From Faecalicatena_A orotica (lineage in GTDB: Bacteria > Bacillota > Clostridia > Lachnospirales > Lachnospiraceae): a DNA stretch of 64,000 bases. Where the stretch lies: NCBI RefSeq assembly GCF_040545875.1, contig NZ_JBEPMR010000016.1; one strand, written 5' to 3'. Within the stretch, counting starts at the first letter, position 1; each line of letters begins with the position of its first letter. A model generated the notes under the pieces. That model was not told where the DNA came from. It worked only from the letters and a program-made list of their open reading frames with translations, and did not search any database. Position numbers and translations under genes: made by a program. Below, piece by piece: positions 7,568-15,599 of the stretch.

Positions 7568-8047
7568 CTAAACAAATCTAAAAAAGCAGAAACATACTCT
7601 GTAATCAGAATATATTTCTGCTTTTAATAAAATCAGGCATAAATTTTCCATTTCTGTTCCAAAAATTTCTACCTGAGCTGCTGTTCCTTTTTCCCTTCGG
7701 TTTTCCGCCGTAGTCGTAGCCTGCCCTTCCAAGGGGAGCTTAATTCCTTTATCCATCATAATCTCATTCGTTGCTGCGAAAAAGGGATAGACACGTCCCA
7801 TTCCAAGATAATCCACTGCCTGATACAGGATTTCCTTTGCCATAACAGGGGTAATTGCACTCCCCAAAGCATCTGCCAGCACAAATTTATACATCTCTAC
7901 ACTCTGACAGCCAAGTAAGGCTGCCAAAACAGCCATATATCTGGTAGTATCGTCCAGTTCCTGCCCTGGCTCCTCCACTACTTCCTGCTTTGCAAATGCA
8001 TCAAAACGTTCCATAAATTCCGGGTCTGTCTCATACAATATGTTCAT
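7568..8047 (-). pseudogene. Carboxymuconolactone decarboxylase family protein, C-terminally truncated
   Basis: The first about 130 residues match the AhpD/CMD fold as I know it: ETDPEFMERFDAF, LAALLGCQSVEMYKF and GMGRVYPFFAATNE. After QVEIFG the family normally continues for roughly another 100 residues. Here the frame instead reads into a short unrelated tail encoded by the terminator hairpin itself (7582-7625). This points to a deletion that removed the C-terminal third, so the product is probably inactive. It is the last gene of the MerR - flavodoxin - CMD unit. Confidence 0.65.
7582..7625 (-). terminator. Rho-independent terminator
   Basis: AAAAGCAGAAA (7582-7592) and TTTCTGCTTTT (7615-7625) form an 11-bp stem. 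On the minus strand it ends the MerR/flavodoxin/CMD operon; the truncated CMD frame reads through it. Confidence 0.7.
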
Positions 8048-8079
8048 CCTGTTTTCATCTCCATACTTTTAAATATTGC

Positions 8080-8568
8080 CTATAGTTCCAGTTCCTTCAC
8101 CCAATTTTCCAGTTCACTTTTTCCAGCATTTGCATGAAATCTTTTTCCTTTTTTCCATATGACTGAATTCGGGCAGAGCTCCTTTAGAACTTTATCTGTA
8201 TTTCCCATTCCACTCCCTCCTGATGTAGCAAAGGTTACCACTGTTTTTCCGGAGAAATCATAGCTTTCCAGAAATGTATTGATAATCGTCGGCGCCACAT
8301 ACCACCAGATTGGGAACCCTATAAACACCACATCGTAGGCATTCAGATCTGTTACTTTCGATGCAATGCCGGGGCGGGAGTTCTTATCATTCATTTCCAT
8401 GCTGCTTCTGCTCTTTTTATTCATCCAGTCCAAATCTGCAGAGGTATAAGGTACTTCCGGTTTTATTTCAAATAAATCTGCGCCTACTGTTTCTGCAAGC
8501 TTTTTTGCAAGCTTTGCTGTTTCTCCGCTTGCGGAAAAATACGTCACTAACATTTTTTTGCTTTTCAT
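8080..8568 (-). CDS. Flavodoxin
   Basis: 162 residues from MKSKKMLVTYFSASG (an upstream in-frame Met lacks a better ribosome site). The FMN phosphate loop is TYFSASGETAK. Further flavodoxin landmarks are VVFIGFPIWWYVAPTIINTF, whose WY is expected to stack on the flavin, and FATSGGSGMGNT. It is a soluble electron-transfer protein of the long-chain reductase-like type. It lies between a MerR regulator and a CMD family gene, an arrangement common in oxidative or electrophile stress loci. Confidence 0.92.
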   Translation of the reverse strand: MKSKKMLVTYFSASGETAKLAKKLAETVGADLFEIKPEVPYTSADLDWMNKKSRSSMEMNDKNSRPGIASKVTDLNAYDVVFIGFPIWWYVAPTIINTFLESYDFSGKTVVTFATSGGSGMGNTDKVLKELCPNSVIWKKGKRFHANAGKSELENWVKELEL

Positions 8569-8613
8569 TACGAAATCCTCCATTTCATAAATACAAATTG
8601 TCTTTTCCCGGTC

Positions 8614-8970
8614 TCATTTTATCCTGTCTGCTTTTCTCATTTCATGCCGGAGATAATCCATTCTGTCTAATTGTTTTTCTTTGAAATGGATTTCATCTAA
8701 GGTATTATTTCTCTTTTGCTCCAACATCTTCAGACATTCTGTCTTGGCATCATCCTGTTCCAACAGCAGACGCATATAACACTCTATTTCTTTCTTGCTA
8801 AATCCAATATCGTGAAGTGTCATAATCATGCTCAGGCGCTCAAGATCAGTGTCATCATACTGCCACATTCCCATAACTTTTTTGACTTCTCCGCAAAGTC
8901 CCCAGCTTTCATACTCCTTAAGAATTTTAATTGGAATACTATATCTTTCACTTGCTTCATTCATTGTCAT
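8614..8970 (-). CDS. MerR family transcriptional regulator
   Basis: 118 residues, ATG at 8970 behind GGGAGGAAAAAGGATT. The N-terminal winged helix shows MNEASERYSIPIKILKEYESWGL and the MerR wing segment (MGMWQYDDTDLERLSMI), then IGFSKKEIECYMRLL, followed by a coiled coil (about 75-118). It lacks an evident metal-binding Cys cluster, so an organic or redox signal is more likely. It is first in the unit with flavodoxin and the truncated CMD gene. Confidence 0.88.
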   Translation of the reverse strand: MTMNEASERYSIPIKILKEYESWGLCGEVKKVMGMWQYDDTDLERLSMIMTLHDIGFSKKEIECYMRLLLEQDDAKTECLKMLEQKRNNTLDEIHFKEKQLDRMDYLRHEMRKADRIK

Positions 8971-9015
8971 AATCCTTTTTCCTCCCAATACTTTAACCTC
9001 ATACAAAAGCTTTCT

Positions 9016-9213
9016 TTAACGCACCCGATATCCCGAATTTATAAGTTGATGAATCAGTTCCCACATCTCTCCGGAATCTGATGCCTTGACATGCTGATAA
9101 CCCGGTATAGAACTAAATGCTATGCATTTTAATGTTTGGGAAACCCAGAATGTATGGCTGTCGGCACCGCTTGAGTTCTTGTATCCATTTACATCCACAG
9201 TTTTTCTCTTCAC
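9016..9213 (-). CDS. Small uncharacterised protein (FWVS...GYRVR type)
   Basis: 65 residues with a GTG start at 9213; the start is uncertain. The C-terminal 45 residues resemble the small protein at 53968-54120: FWVSQTLK aligns with LWVSMTRK, IPGYQ with ISGFE, and INSGYRVR ends the same way as LDTGYRVQ. The two therefore form a small family within this window. The first 20 residues have no counterpart and may be outside the true gene. Function unknown. Confidence 0.45.
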   Translation of the reverse strand: MKRKTVDVNGYKNSSGADSHTFWVSQTLKCIAFSSIPGYQHVKASDSGEMWELIHQLINSGYRVR

Positions 9214-9260
9214 TGCCCTCTGCCTCTCACCCCTTCTTCCTGCAATTGTAAAGAGCCAAT

Positions 9261-9757
9261 CTACATCTTTATTCTGGCTTTACCCTTTCCTCGCAATCTA
9301 CAGATTTTCACTCCATAATGAGCAATACAAATAAAGGCTCCCATCATTGCAAGGTAATCCAAATAAAACCAGAGCTTTGATTCATTGAAATCCAGAAATA
9401 CAAATTGTGTTCGCAAAAACATATAAGCCTTCTTGCAAAGGACATTCCGCCCTCTATAGGCAGAAATGAAAACACATGGCGTGACAATATGATTCCGCTT
9501 ATCATTAATCCCAGCATTGCTGCCAAAAGCATGGTATTGACCAATAACTGAAGGACCCTGACATATGTATACTTTCCCTTGAACAGGTGCACGTACCAGC
9601 CAGCATTTAGGAAATGATGGGCAATCATCAGAAGAAACATCGCCGTTCCCGCCAATTCATGCAGCACATCTCCCCAAAACTGATATCCCATCAAAAGCAA
9701 AAGGGAAAGTGTCATGGCTATATCAACAGCCAGTTTTAACTGTTTCTTCTGATACAT
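9261..9757 (-). pseudogene. DUF4405 membrane protein with internal deletion and frameshift
   Basis: The N-terminal part from about 9757 (MYQKKQLKLAVDI) matches DUF4405: LHELAGTAMFLLMIAHHFLNAGW, with membrane helices and the His pattern typical of cytochrome-b-like proteins, then GGMSFARRL. At about 9437 the frame changes. The correct C-terminus continues in another frame as FLRTQFVFLDFNESKLWF and YLDYLAMMGAF up to a stop at 9261-9263. The missing middle (around the SYWGF/LHLGLH region of the family) has been deleted. The gene is broken. Confidence 0.7.
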
Positions 9758-9770
9758 CGGATTTTGCTTT

Positions 9771-9956
9771 TTATAACCTTCCATACTGCTCGTCATCGAC
9801 CGGCTCACACCACTCATTACCAGTATTTTCACCGGGAACCTCTACTGCAATGTGGGAAAACCATGAATCCGCTTTTGCACCGTGCCAATGCTTTACCTCA
9901 TAAACTGTAGCCCATCTCTCCCAGCCCTTGATTTTACTGGCCTTAACACCATACAC
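9771..9956 (-). pseudogene. Cupin C-terminal fragment
   Basis: The frame contains VKHWHGAKADSWFSHIAVEV and GNEWCEPVDDEQYGRL. This aligns closely with the end of the intact cupin at 9998-10420 (HYHGAAPDSWFSHLAIEVP, NEWVRPVTDEEY). The N-terminal beta-barrel half is absent, and the first 18 residues do not resemble a cupin. It is a remnant of a second cupin gene, lying directly upstream of the broken DUF4405 gene. Confidence 0.6.
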
Positions 9957-9997
9957 TTCTGTGTTTTATGTACGGTTTTTAACGAAATTTGCCGTTT

Positions 9998-10420
9998 TTA
10001 TTTCACTTTAGCATACTCTTCATCAGTCACTGGTCGTACCCATTCATTTGAAGCTCCTTCCGCTGGAACTTCAATCGCCAGATGTGAAAACCAGCTATCC
10101 GGTGCAGCCCCGTGATAATGACAAATTTCGGGGTCTATTGAAATAATTGACCCCGGTGTCATTTCAATTGGTTCTTCACCTTCCGCCTGATAATATCCTC
10201 TTCCTCCGGTACACAATAAGATTTGACCACCCTTATGATGTATATGCCACCAATTCCGGCATCCTGGCTCAAATGTCACATTTCCAACACTGACTCCCTC
10301 TGTTGTCAGCATTTTCAAGTAACTCTGACCGGTAAAATATTTTGCAAACGCTTCGTTCTTTTCTCCGATTTCAAATACTGCCCCGGCTCCTAATTCTTTT
10401 TTTATCTGTTCCATATCCAT
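9998..10420 (-). CDS. Cupin domain protein
   Basis: 140 residues, ATG behind GGAGAGATTATT. The single cupin barrel carries the metal-binding motifs NWWHIHHKGGQILLCTGGRG (motif 1, two His and a following acidic position) and IDPEICHYHGAAPDSWFSHL (motif 2). Such proteins are small mononuclear metal enzymes or binding proteins, often beside CMD family genes and flavodoxins, as here. Substrate unknown. A degenerate relative of the shared 18-base motif lies upstream at 10502-10519. Confidence 0.88.
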   Translation of the reverse strand: MDMEQIKKELGAGAVFEIGEKNEAFAKYFTGQSYLKMLTTEGVSVGNVTFEPGCRNWWHIHHKGGQILLCTGGRGYYQAEGEEPIEMTPGSIISIDPEICHYHGAAPDSWFSHLAIEVPAEGASNEWVRPVTDEEYAKVK

Positions 10421-10501
10421 AATAATCTCTCCTTTTGTTTAGTTAAAACTTTTACTCCTTGTTAATCTTAACAAAACTTTTTTTCCATTAGAATTTCTGT
10501 T

Positions 10502-10519
10502 TTGTTATTGCAATATAAA
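10502..10519 (-). promoter_or_regulatory. Degenerate fourth copy of shared motif
   Basis: TTGTTATTGCAATATAAA matches the other three copies at about 14 of 18 positions and lies 82 bases upstream of the cupin start. This is weak evidence only. Confidence 0.25.
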
Positions 10520-10634
10520 CTTTTGATTCATACTATATTCTACTTTCATAATCAAACCTCGTCAAATACTTGTAAAATATATCTAATCATTCACAAAATG
10601 AATAACTAATTTTATCTCTATATAAAGCAAGACT

Positions 10635-10662
10635 GACAGACATGCTCCTGCATGTCCTGTCT
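10635..10662 (-). terminator. Hairpin downstream of recombinase operon
   Basis: GACAGACATGC, a TCCT loop, and GCATGTCcTGTC form an imperfect stem 25 bases after the DUF6262 gene stop. It probably ends the recombinase operon. Confidence 0.45.
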
Positions 10663-10686
10663 GCCATTACTGCTGATTTTCAATAT

Positions 10687-11070
10687 TTATAAGTTCTTAA
10701 TAATATTCAAATCTTTTTTCCCTAATGCTTTGTTTAATTTCAAATTTTCACTTTTTAAGCTACTATTTTCAGCCTTTAATTTTGCTATCTGCTGTTGTAG
10801 CAATTCGATTCGACTATCCATAGCCTGATCTAAAATCTTCCTTTTGGGATTTACCATCCCCACCTGCTGTTCCATCGCATTGTCTATTGCTTTTCTTACG
10901 ATAGGATTTTTATAGAAAAACCCTCTGGAGAATCCTGTTTTTCTCATCAATTCAGGTACCGTGATTTTTTCCTGCTCCATGACCATGTCTTGAACAGCAT
11001 GAAGGGCAGTTTCAACTTTTGCTTCACTCCGCTTTCTATTTTGCTCCAGCATTTTGTCGTATTTGCTCAT
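10687..11070 (-). CDS. DUF6262 (TnpC-like) accessory protein of recombinase element
   Basis: 127 residues from MSKYDKMLEQNRKRS, ATG behind GGGGTGAAGAAT; it overlaps the end of the upstream recombinase. A putative helix-turn-helix (ITVPELMRKTGFSRGFFYKN) is followed by a long coiled coil (about 80-120, ELLQQQIAKLKAENSSLKSE). This domain plan is that of Tn554 TnpC/DUF6262 proteins, which assist the tyrosine recombinases. It is the last gene of the four-gene element. Confidence 0.82.
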   Translation of the reverse strand: MSKYDKMLEQNRKRSEAKVETALHAVQDMVMEQEKITVPELMRKTGFSRGFFYKNPIVRKAIDNAMEQQVGMVNPKRKILDQAMDSRIELLQQQIAKLKAENSSLKSENLKLNKALGKKDLNIIKNL

Positions 11071-12553
11071 ATTCTTCACCCCAACCATCCAGATTCATCA
11101 GTATTATCTCTGACATTTTCTCTCTTACTTTTCTTGTCTCGTCAGCCAGGAGTTGGTTGCTCATTCGTCTATAATGTTGCACACTTTTTACCCCTTTATG
11201 ACCAAGCAGCTTTGATATGGTCCAGTCATCCAGATGAAGTTCCACCAGCTTCACTCCATAATAATGTCTGAACATATGAGAACCAAAACCAAATAATTCG
11301 CCTTGATCATCTCGTAAATCATTCTTGGTAATCAGCCACATAACCTTATTTTGAATCGTTATGTATTGATAAGGTTTCTGTGGGTTATCTTCATTTACAA
11401 AAATATATTTCGATTCACCATACTTCATTTTCGAATATTCTATTGCTTTTTTTATCAGCAACACAAGCTCCGGGCTGACTGGTTTGACATAGGTTTTTGT
11501 TTTGGGCTGATTGATTCTTATCATATCTTGTGCCCCTATTTTATATAGGCAGTCCCGTCCCAACGTAAGCGTATCGGACATTCGTGTTCCTAGCAATTGG
11601 TGAATAACCATCATTCTGGTAATCTGTACATCCAGTTTTGTAAGGCCGGCATTTAAACGTTTGATTTCCGCTTCTGAATACACTTTAAATACCGGTTTCA
11701 CTTTGGGCGGGATGTCTGTACTGAGAAACAATTTACTCAGGTGCTCATAACCGTATATCTTCCCTATGTTTTCAAGCAAATCTTTCAGTGCGTAAATAAT
11801 CGACGATACATGTTCTACCTTCCGTTCTTCCACCTTAATATGTATTAAATATTTTTCTATGATTTCCCGGTTTATTTCTCCGCTTGAATGTACTTCTGGA
11901 AAATTCTTTGCTAAATATTCGGAAAATTTCTTCATTACACTAATCTGGCTACGCACCGTTCCGACCGAATAGTAATGGAGCTGATAAAAAATTGCTTTTT
12001 TAGTTTCTTCCCTGATATCATCAGTCTTAATCCCAGTAAAATTAAATGAATTAACATTTTTAACGGGGCACCGCCTTAATTCAATTCCCAGTTTACTTAA
12101 ATCCCATATATCCTTTTCTATCTCCGTTCTATCATCCGGTGGCTGTATAGTTCTTAATACTCTCCGGAAATAGCGGTATACTTCACCATTTTCCCTTCCT
12201 TCTTTTCCATATACATTTTTTTTGGTTTTTACTGTCTGAAGACCTTCTGACATCATCCAGGCTTTTAGCTGTAACAACCATCTTTCCATATCACGATTTA
12301 GGAAACTATCCTCATGATGTTTTGGATTTTCCAGGAAGCGGCACAACGGTCCATATAAAAACCGCTCACTGTTCATTGTAAGAACGGATACCTGTTTTGC
12401 GCGTTCATATATAAAATCTGTAAATTCTTTACGCATTCCCTCTGTAGGCAGCCTTTCCAAATCATAACCTTGTTCCGGCTTTATCTTGTTCTTTTTCTCA
12501 TCTGGTGCTGATTTGTAACATGATAGTTCTGTCAAAAATATTTTACTTTTCAT
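11036..12553 (-). CDS. Tyrosine recombinase (third of trio, Tn554 TnpB-like)
   Basis: 505 residues, ATG behind GGGAGGAACAG; starts inside the end of the preceding recombinase gene. A core-binding SAM-like domain precedes the catalytic domain. The catalytic residues are all present: Arg in HQLLGTRMSDTLTLG, a Lys in the beta-turn region, HMFRHYYGVK (HxxR), LLGHKGVKSVQHYRRM with the second His and the nucleophile Tyr. It is therefore likely active. It is cotranscribed with two further recombinases and DUF6262. Confidence 0.85.
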   Translation of the reverse strand: MKSKIFLTELSCYKSAPDEKKNKIKPEQGYDLERLPTEGMRKEFTDFIYERAKQVSVLTMNSERFLYGPLCRFLENPKHHEDSFLNRDMERWLLQLKAWMMSEGLQTVKTKKNVYGKEGRENGEVYRYFRRVLRTIQPPDDRTEIEKDIWDLSKLGIELRRCPVKNVNSFNFTGIKTDDIREETKKAIFYQLHYYSVGTVRSQISVMKKFSEYLAKNFPEVHSSGEINREIIEKYLIHIKVEERKVEHVSSIIYALKDLLENIGKIYGYEHLSKLFLSTDIPPKVKPVFKVYSEAEIKRLNAGLTKLDVQITRMMVIHQLLGTRMSDTLTLGRDCLYKIGAQDMIRINQPKTKTYVKPVSPELVLLIKKAIEYSKMKYGESKYIFVNEDNPQKPYQYITIQNKVMWLITKNDLRDDQGELFGFGSHMFRHYYGVKLVELHLDDWTISKLLGHKGVKSVQHYRRMSNQLLADETRKVREKMSEIILMNLDGWGEEYEQIRQNAGAK

Positions 12554-14294
12554 CTGTTCCTCCCTTCATCATTGCTGCCAGATTGTTCCCGGAAGTTTTG
12601 AAGTATTCGTCATTCGCCTTTGCTATCTTTTGCGGCATATAATCTATGTACTGTTCCGTCATTTCTTCATAAGTATGTCCCAGATAATCACGAATACTTT
12701 GCAGCGACACATCATTATCGTAAAACATTGTGGCCACACTGTGTCGGTAATCATGGGATTGAAAGGAATAATCAAATCCACCAATCTGATTAAAATATTT
12801 TTTCATTTGAGTACATAGCGTTATTTTTGAAAATGCACCCCCTTTTTTATTCTTAAACAGATATTCTCCTGACTTAATTTCGTTTTTTGTGATATAAACC
12901 TGCATAATATCATAAAGAGCACGAGGTATGGGGACTCTTTTATAATTCTTCATTTTGACCTGGTACACCTGTATCCATGCATCATCTCCCTGCAAATAGT
13001 AAGCATCACTTTTTAAGGTACAGATTTCGCTAATCCGAAGACCCAGACACCACATGTGCAGATACATCACCCGGATATGTTCCGGACAATTTTTTAATTC
13101 TTTTATGATCTCCAGACTCACTTCTATATCTACACTTCTGTCATAGTGTGCTGGAATCTCTTTCTGTTTATAATATTCTTTGTAAAAGGGCACTTTATCA
13201 ATAACGCCTTTTACTTCAAAGAATTTATAAAATTCCCAAACAGCACTTATATTTGAATTATAGGCACTCGCGGCTCTTCCAATTCTGAGTGTATTAAAAT
13301 ACTCGTCTATTATTTCTATCGGGCAATAGCAGGCATCTATTTTTTGTTTATCTAATGCCATTAAGAAATTTTGAATTTCACAATATTTTTCAATCAGGGT
13401 ACTGACTGCCAGTTCACCAATTCCTAATTGATATTTCATATACTCCTTTGCATATTGCCGGTTTTTCCTATACTCAATATTCAAAAAGGATACCTTCTGA
13501 GGAATCTGGCTCGGATCAACTCTGTTTTTTGAAAACTGGAATCGGTCTAAATACCAGACGTTTGCATACCAGTGAATAGGTTCTGCTTGCAAAAATAATG
13601 CTTTCCTGCCTAAACTTAGCAAAGGAATCATATTTTTAATGGATATAAATGAGTACCCCTTCTCTGAAAGGTATTCCTTATATGTAGCAATTTGTTCATT
13701 TTCCAGTGTCTCAATATCTTCAATATTACTTTCTACACAAAATGCGTATAATTCTTTTAGAGCTGATAACTTATATCCCCGGTTAATCCGAGCTTTGCAC
13801 TCATCTATGACACAGTTTAATATGGCAAAAATCTGATGTTTTAATTTTACACTGCAGTTGATGCTAAAATCCCACACTGCTTTTTCACTATACCGCAGTC
13901 TTTCAAATTCAGCCACGATATCAGGGTCATGGTGGTATGGAATAAAAAGGCATTTATTTTCATATTTCCATTGGCAGGTTATTCTTCCGGCCAGTGTTTT
14001 TGTCTGTTCTCTGATGGAATGTTGTTTTATTCTATCAAAGGCAGTGACATATTCATAATATTCTCCGGATGGATTTGATTCCAGCACGTACTCCTTATAT
14101 ATCTGCCGGAGTGGGAAATCCATCTGTGTAATATCCCATATCCGCATTTCCTCTAAAAAAGATTTTAAATGCTTTCGATACTGGGATTTTACTCTCTTAC
14201 ATTCATCCAACTGTTCTGAAAGATGTTCCCGCTTCTCCTGAATATTTCCATCCGTTTCCACGGGATACGGTTGTTGTATACGAAAGGTTTGCAT
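12543..14294 (-). CDS. Tyrosine recombinase (second of trio, Tn554 TnpB-like)
   Basis: 583 residues, ATG behind GAAGGAGGTGAAAC. A long N-terminal region (about 1-380) holds the DNA-binding/SAM-like parts. The C-terminal catalytic domain has Arg in LGLRISEICTLK, HDYRHSVATMF (HxxR), YLGHTYEEMTEQYIDY with His and the Tyr nucleophile. The set is complete. Length and position between a shorter first recombinase and a DUF6262 gene match Tn554-type TnpB. It overlaps the next recombinase by 11 bases. Confidence 0.87.
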   Translation of the reverse strand: MQTFRIQQPYPVETDGNIQEKREHLSEQLDECKRVKSQYRKHLKSFLEEMRIWDITQMDFPLRQIYKEYVLESNPSGEYYEYVTAFDRIKQHSIREQTKTLAGRITCQWKYENKCLFIPYHHDPDIVAEFERLRYSEKAVWDFSINCSVKLKHQIFAILNCVIDECKARINRGYKLSALKELYAFCVESNIEDIETLENEQIATYKEYLSEKGYSFISIKNMIPLLSLGRKALFLQAEPIHWYANVWYLDRFQFSKNRVDPSQIPQKVSFLNIEYRKNRQYAKEYMKYQLGIGELAVSTLIEKYCEIQNFLMALDKQKIDACYCPIEIIDEYFNTLRIGRAASAYNSNISAVWEFYKFFEVKGVIDKVPFYKEYYKQKEIPAHYDRSVDIEVSLEIIKELKNCPEHIRVMYLHMWCLGLRISEICTLKSDAYYLQGDDAWIQVYQVKMKNYKRVPIPRALYDIMQVYITKNEIKSGEYLFKNKKGGAFSKITLCTQMKKYFNQIGGFDYSFQSHDYRHSVATMFYDNDVSLQSIRDYLGHTYEEMTEQYIDYMPQKIAKANDEYFKTSGNNLAAMMKGGTDEK

Positions 14295-14313
14295 GTTTCA
14301 CCTCCTTCCGAAT

Positions 14314-15429
14314 CTACAGTAATTTTTCAATTCCGTACATAGGCTGTTGCTGTTCATAATACTTTTGGCTGGCATCAAGCAGTTCATCATCGACAATGTT
14401 TAGATATTTTACTGTGGTTTCCAAATGTTTATGTCCCAAAGCCTTTTGAATCAATTCCAGAGGCCACCCGGCTTCCCGCCTTGAATTTGCAAAATAACGG
14501 CGGAGCATATGCGGCGTTATCTTAATATTTGTTTTCTTTTCCATTCGCGTAAACATATCATAGACACTGTCAACCTTCAAAGGCTTTCCGGCTGTATCTC
14601 CTGTAATATTGATAAACAGATAATTTTGGCATTGCAGCTCTTTACGATACTCAGAGAGGTAGTAGATTAGAAATTCAAATGTATCATCACTAATCTTTGC
14701 TTTCCTGTATTCTGCATTCTTTGCTCTTGCATCATTTTCATTATCATCTCGAAAATAAACTTTCAACAGGTGATTCTCATAGTCTATATCACGGATATAA
14801 TCCACCCCTAATATTTCACCAATCCGAAATCCAGTCTCTGCTATTAGTAAAATCAGTAATTGATCTCTGCAGTTTGTGCAGGCCTGTAACACTCTTACAA
14901 TCTCGTCCTGTTCTGCTGGTTTTACATCACGTTCTTCCTCTTTTAAGTACCCGTGGAAAGAGTGCGATTTTATGACTTTTCTTACTCCTACTGCGTTCGG
15001 CGTTATAAATTGATTATAAGATAAAACTTTCAGGCTTCCAAATGACTGATATTCCATTTCAATAAAAAGATAGAACCTGAACACATCTTTTAAGTATGCG
15101 TTACAGGTTTCATTTCTTGGGGTCGTGCCATTTTCTTCTTTATGTTTGCCTTGTTTTAACCAGTATAAAAAATCTATAAACACTTCCGTCTGATCTGTAA
15201 ATTTCATGCGGAGAACATCCGTTACATCTAATTCCTTTCCAGATAAATATTCCAGATAAAAGGATAGTGCAAACGCAGAGCGCCTTACAGTATTCGGTGA
15301 CCTTCTGGACTTTGTTTTGTGCGCCAGATATTTTGTGGGAAGCAGCTCAATCTCATAATTCTCAAGATTTCGGATGTAGTAATACTTAACGGTCCCATCT
15401 TTTTGCATTCCTACTAGATATTTCTTCAT
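14314..15429 (-). CDS. Tyrosine recombinase (first of trio, Tn554 TnpA-like)
   Basis: 371 residues from MKKYLVGMQKDG, ATG at 15429 behind AGGAAAGGAGAG; upstream in-frame Mets lack a ribosome site. The N-terminal core-binding domain is followed by a catalytic domain with Arg in ETGFRIGEILGVD, HMLRRYFANSRRE (HxxR), ALGHKHLETTVKYLN with His and the Tyr nucleophile. Size equals Tn554 TnpA (about 360 residues). Nineteen bases separate it from the second recombinase. It is the first gene of the element. Confidence 0.88.
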   Translation of the reverse strand: MKKYLVGMQKDGTVKYYYIRNLENYEIELLPTKYLAHKTKSRRSPNTVRRSAFALSFYLEYLSGKELDVTDVLRMKFTDQTEVFIDFLYWLKQGKHKEENGTTPRNETCNAYLKDVFRFYLFIEMEYQSFGSLKVLSYNQFITPNAVGVRKVIKSHSFHGYLKEEERDVKPAEQDEIVRVLQACTNCRDQLLILLIAETGFRIGEILGVDYIRDIDYENHLLKVYFRDDNENDARAKNAEYRKAKISDDTFEFLIYYLSEYRKELQCQNYLFINITGDTAGKPLKVDSVYDMFTRMEKKTNIKITPHMLRRYFANSRREAGWPLELIQKALGHKHLETTVKYLNIVDDELLDASQKYYEQQQPMYGIEKLL

Positions 15430-15599
15430 CGCTGCTTCTCTCCTTTCCTCTAACGTCATACACAGTATACCCAACACTGGCTTATAAAGCTATCACAAAT
15501 ACTACCAATTCGGGCCAAACCCGCTCTTAAAAACCACTAAACATTCTCTCATATTTTACTCCAAAATGAAGCACTACCAACAACCCTGTGAGGGTGAAA

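Noticed and set aside
10421..10686. Terminal inverted repeats or target duplication of the recombinase element
   Set aside because: I compared both flanks by eye and found no convincing matching ends; Tn554-type elements do not need them.
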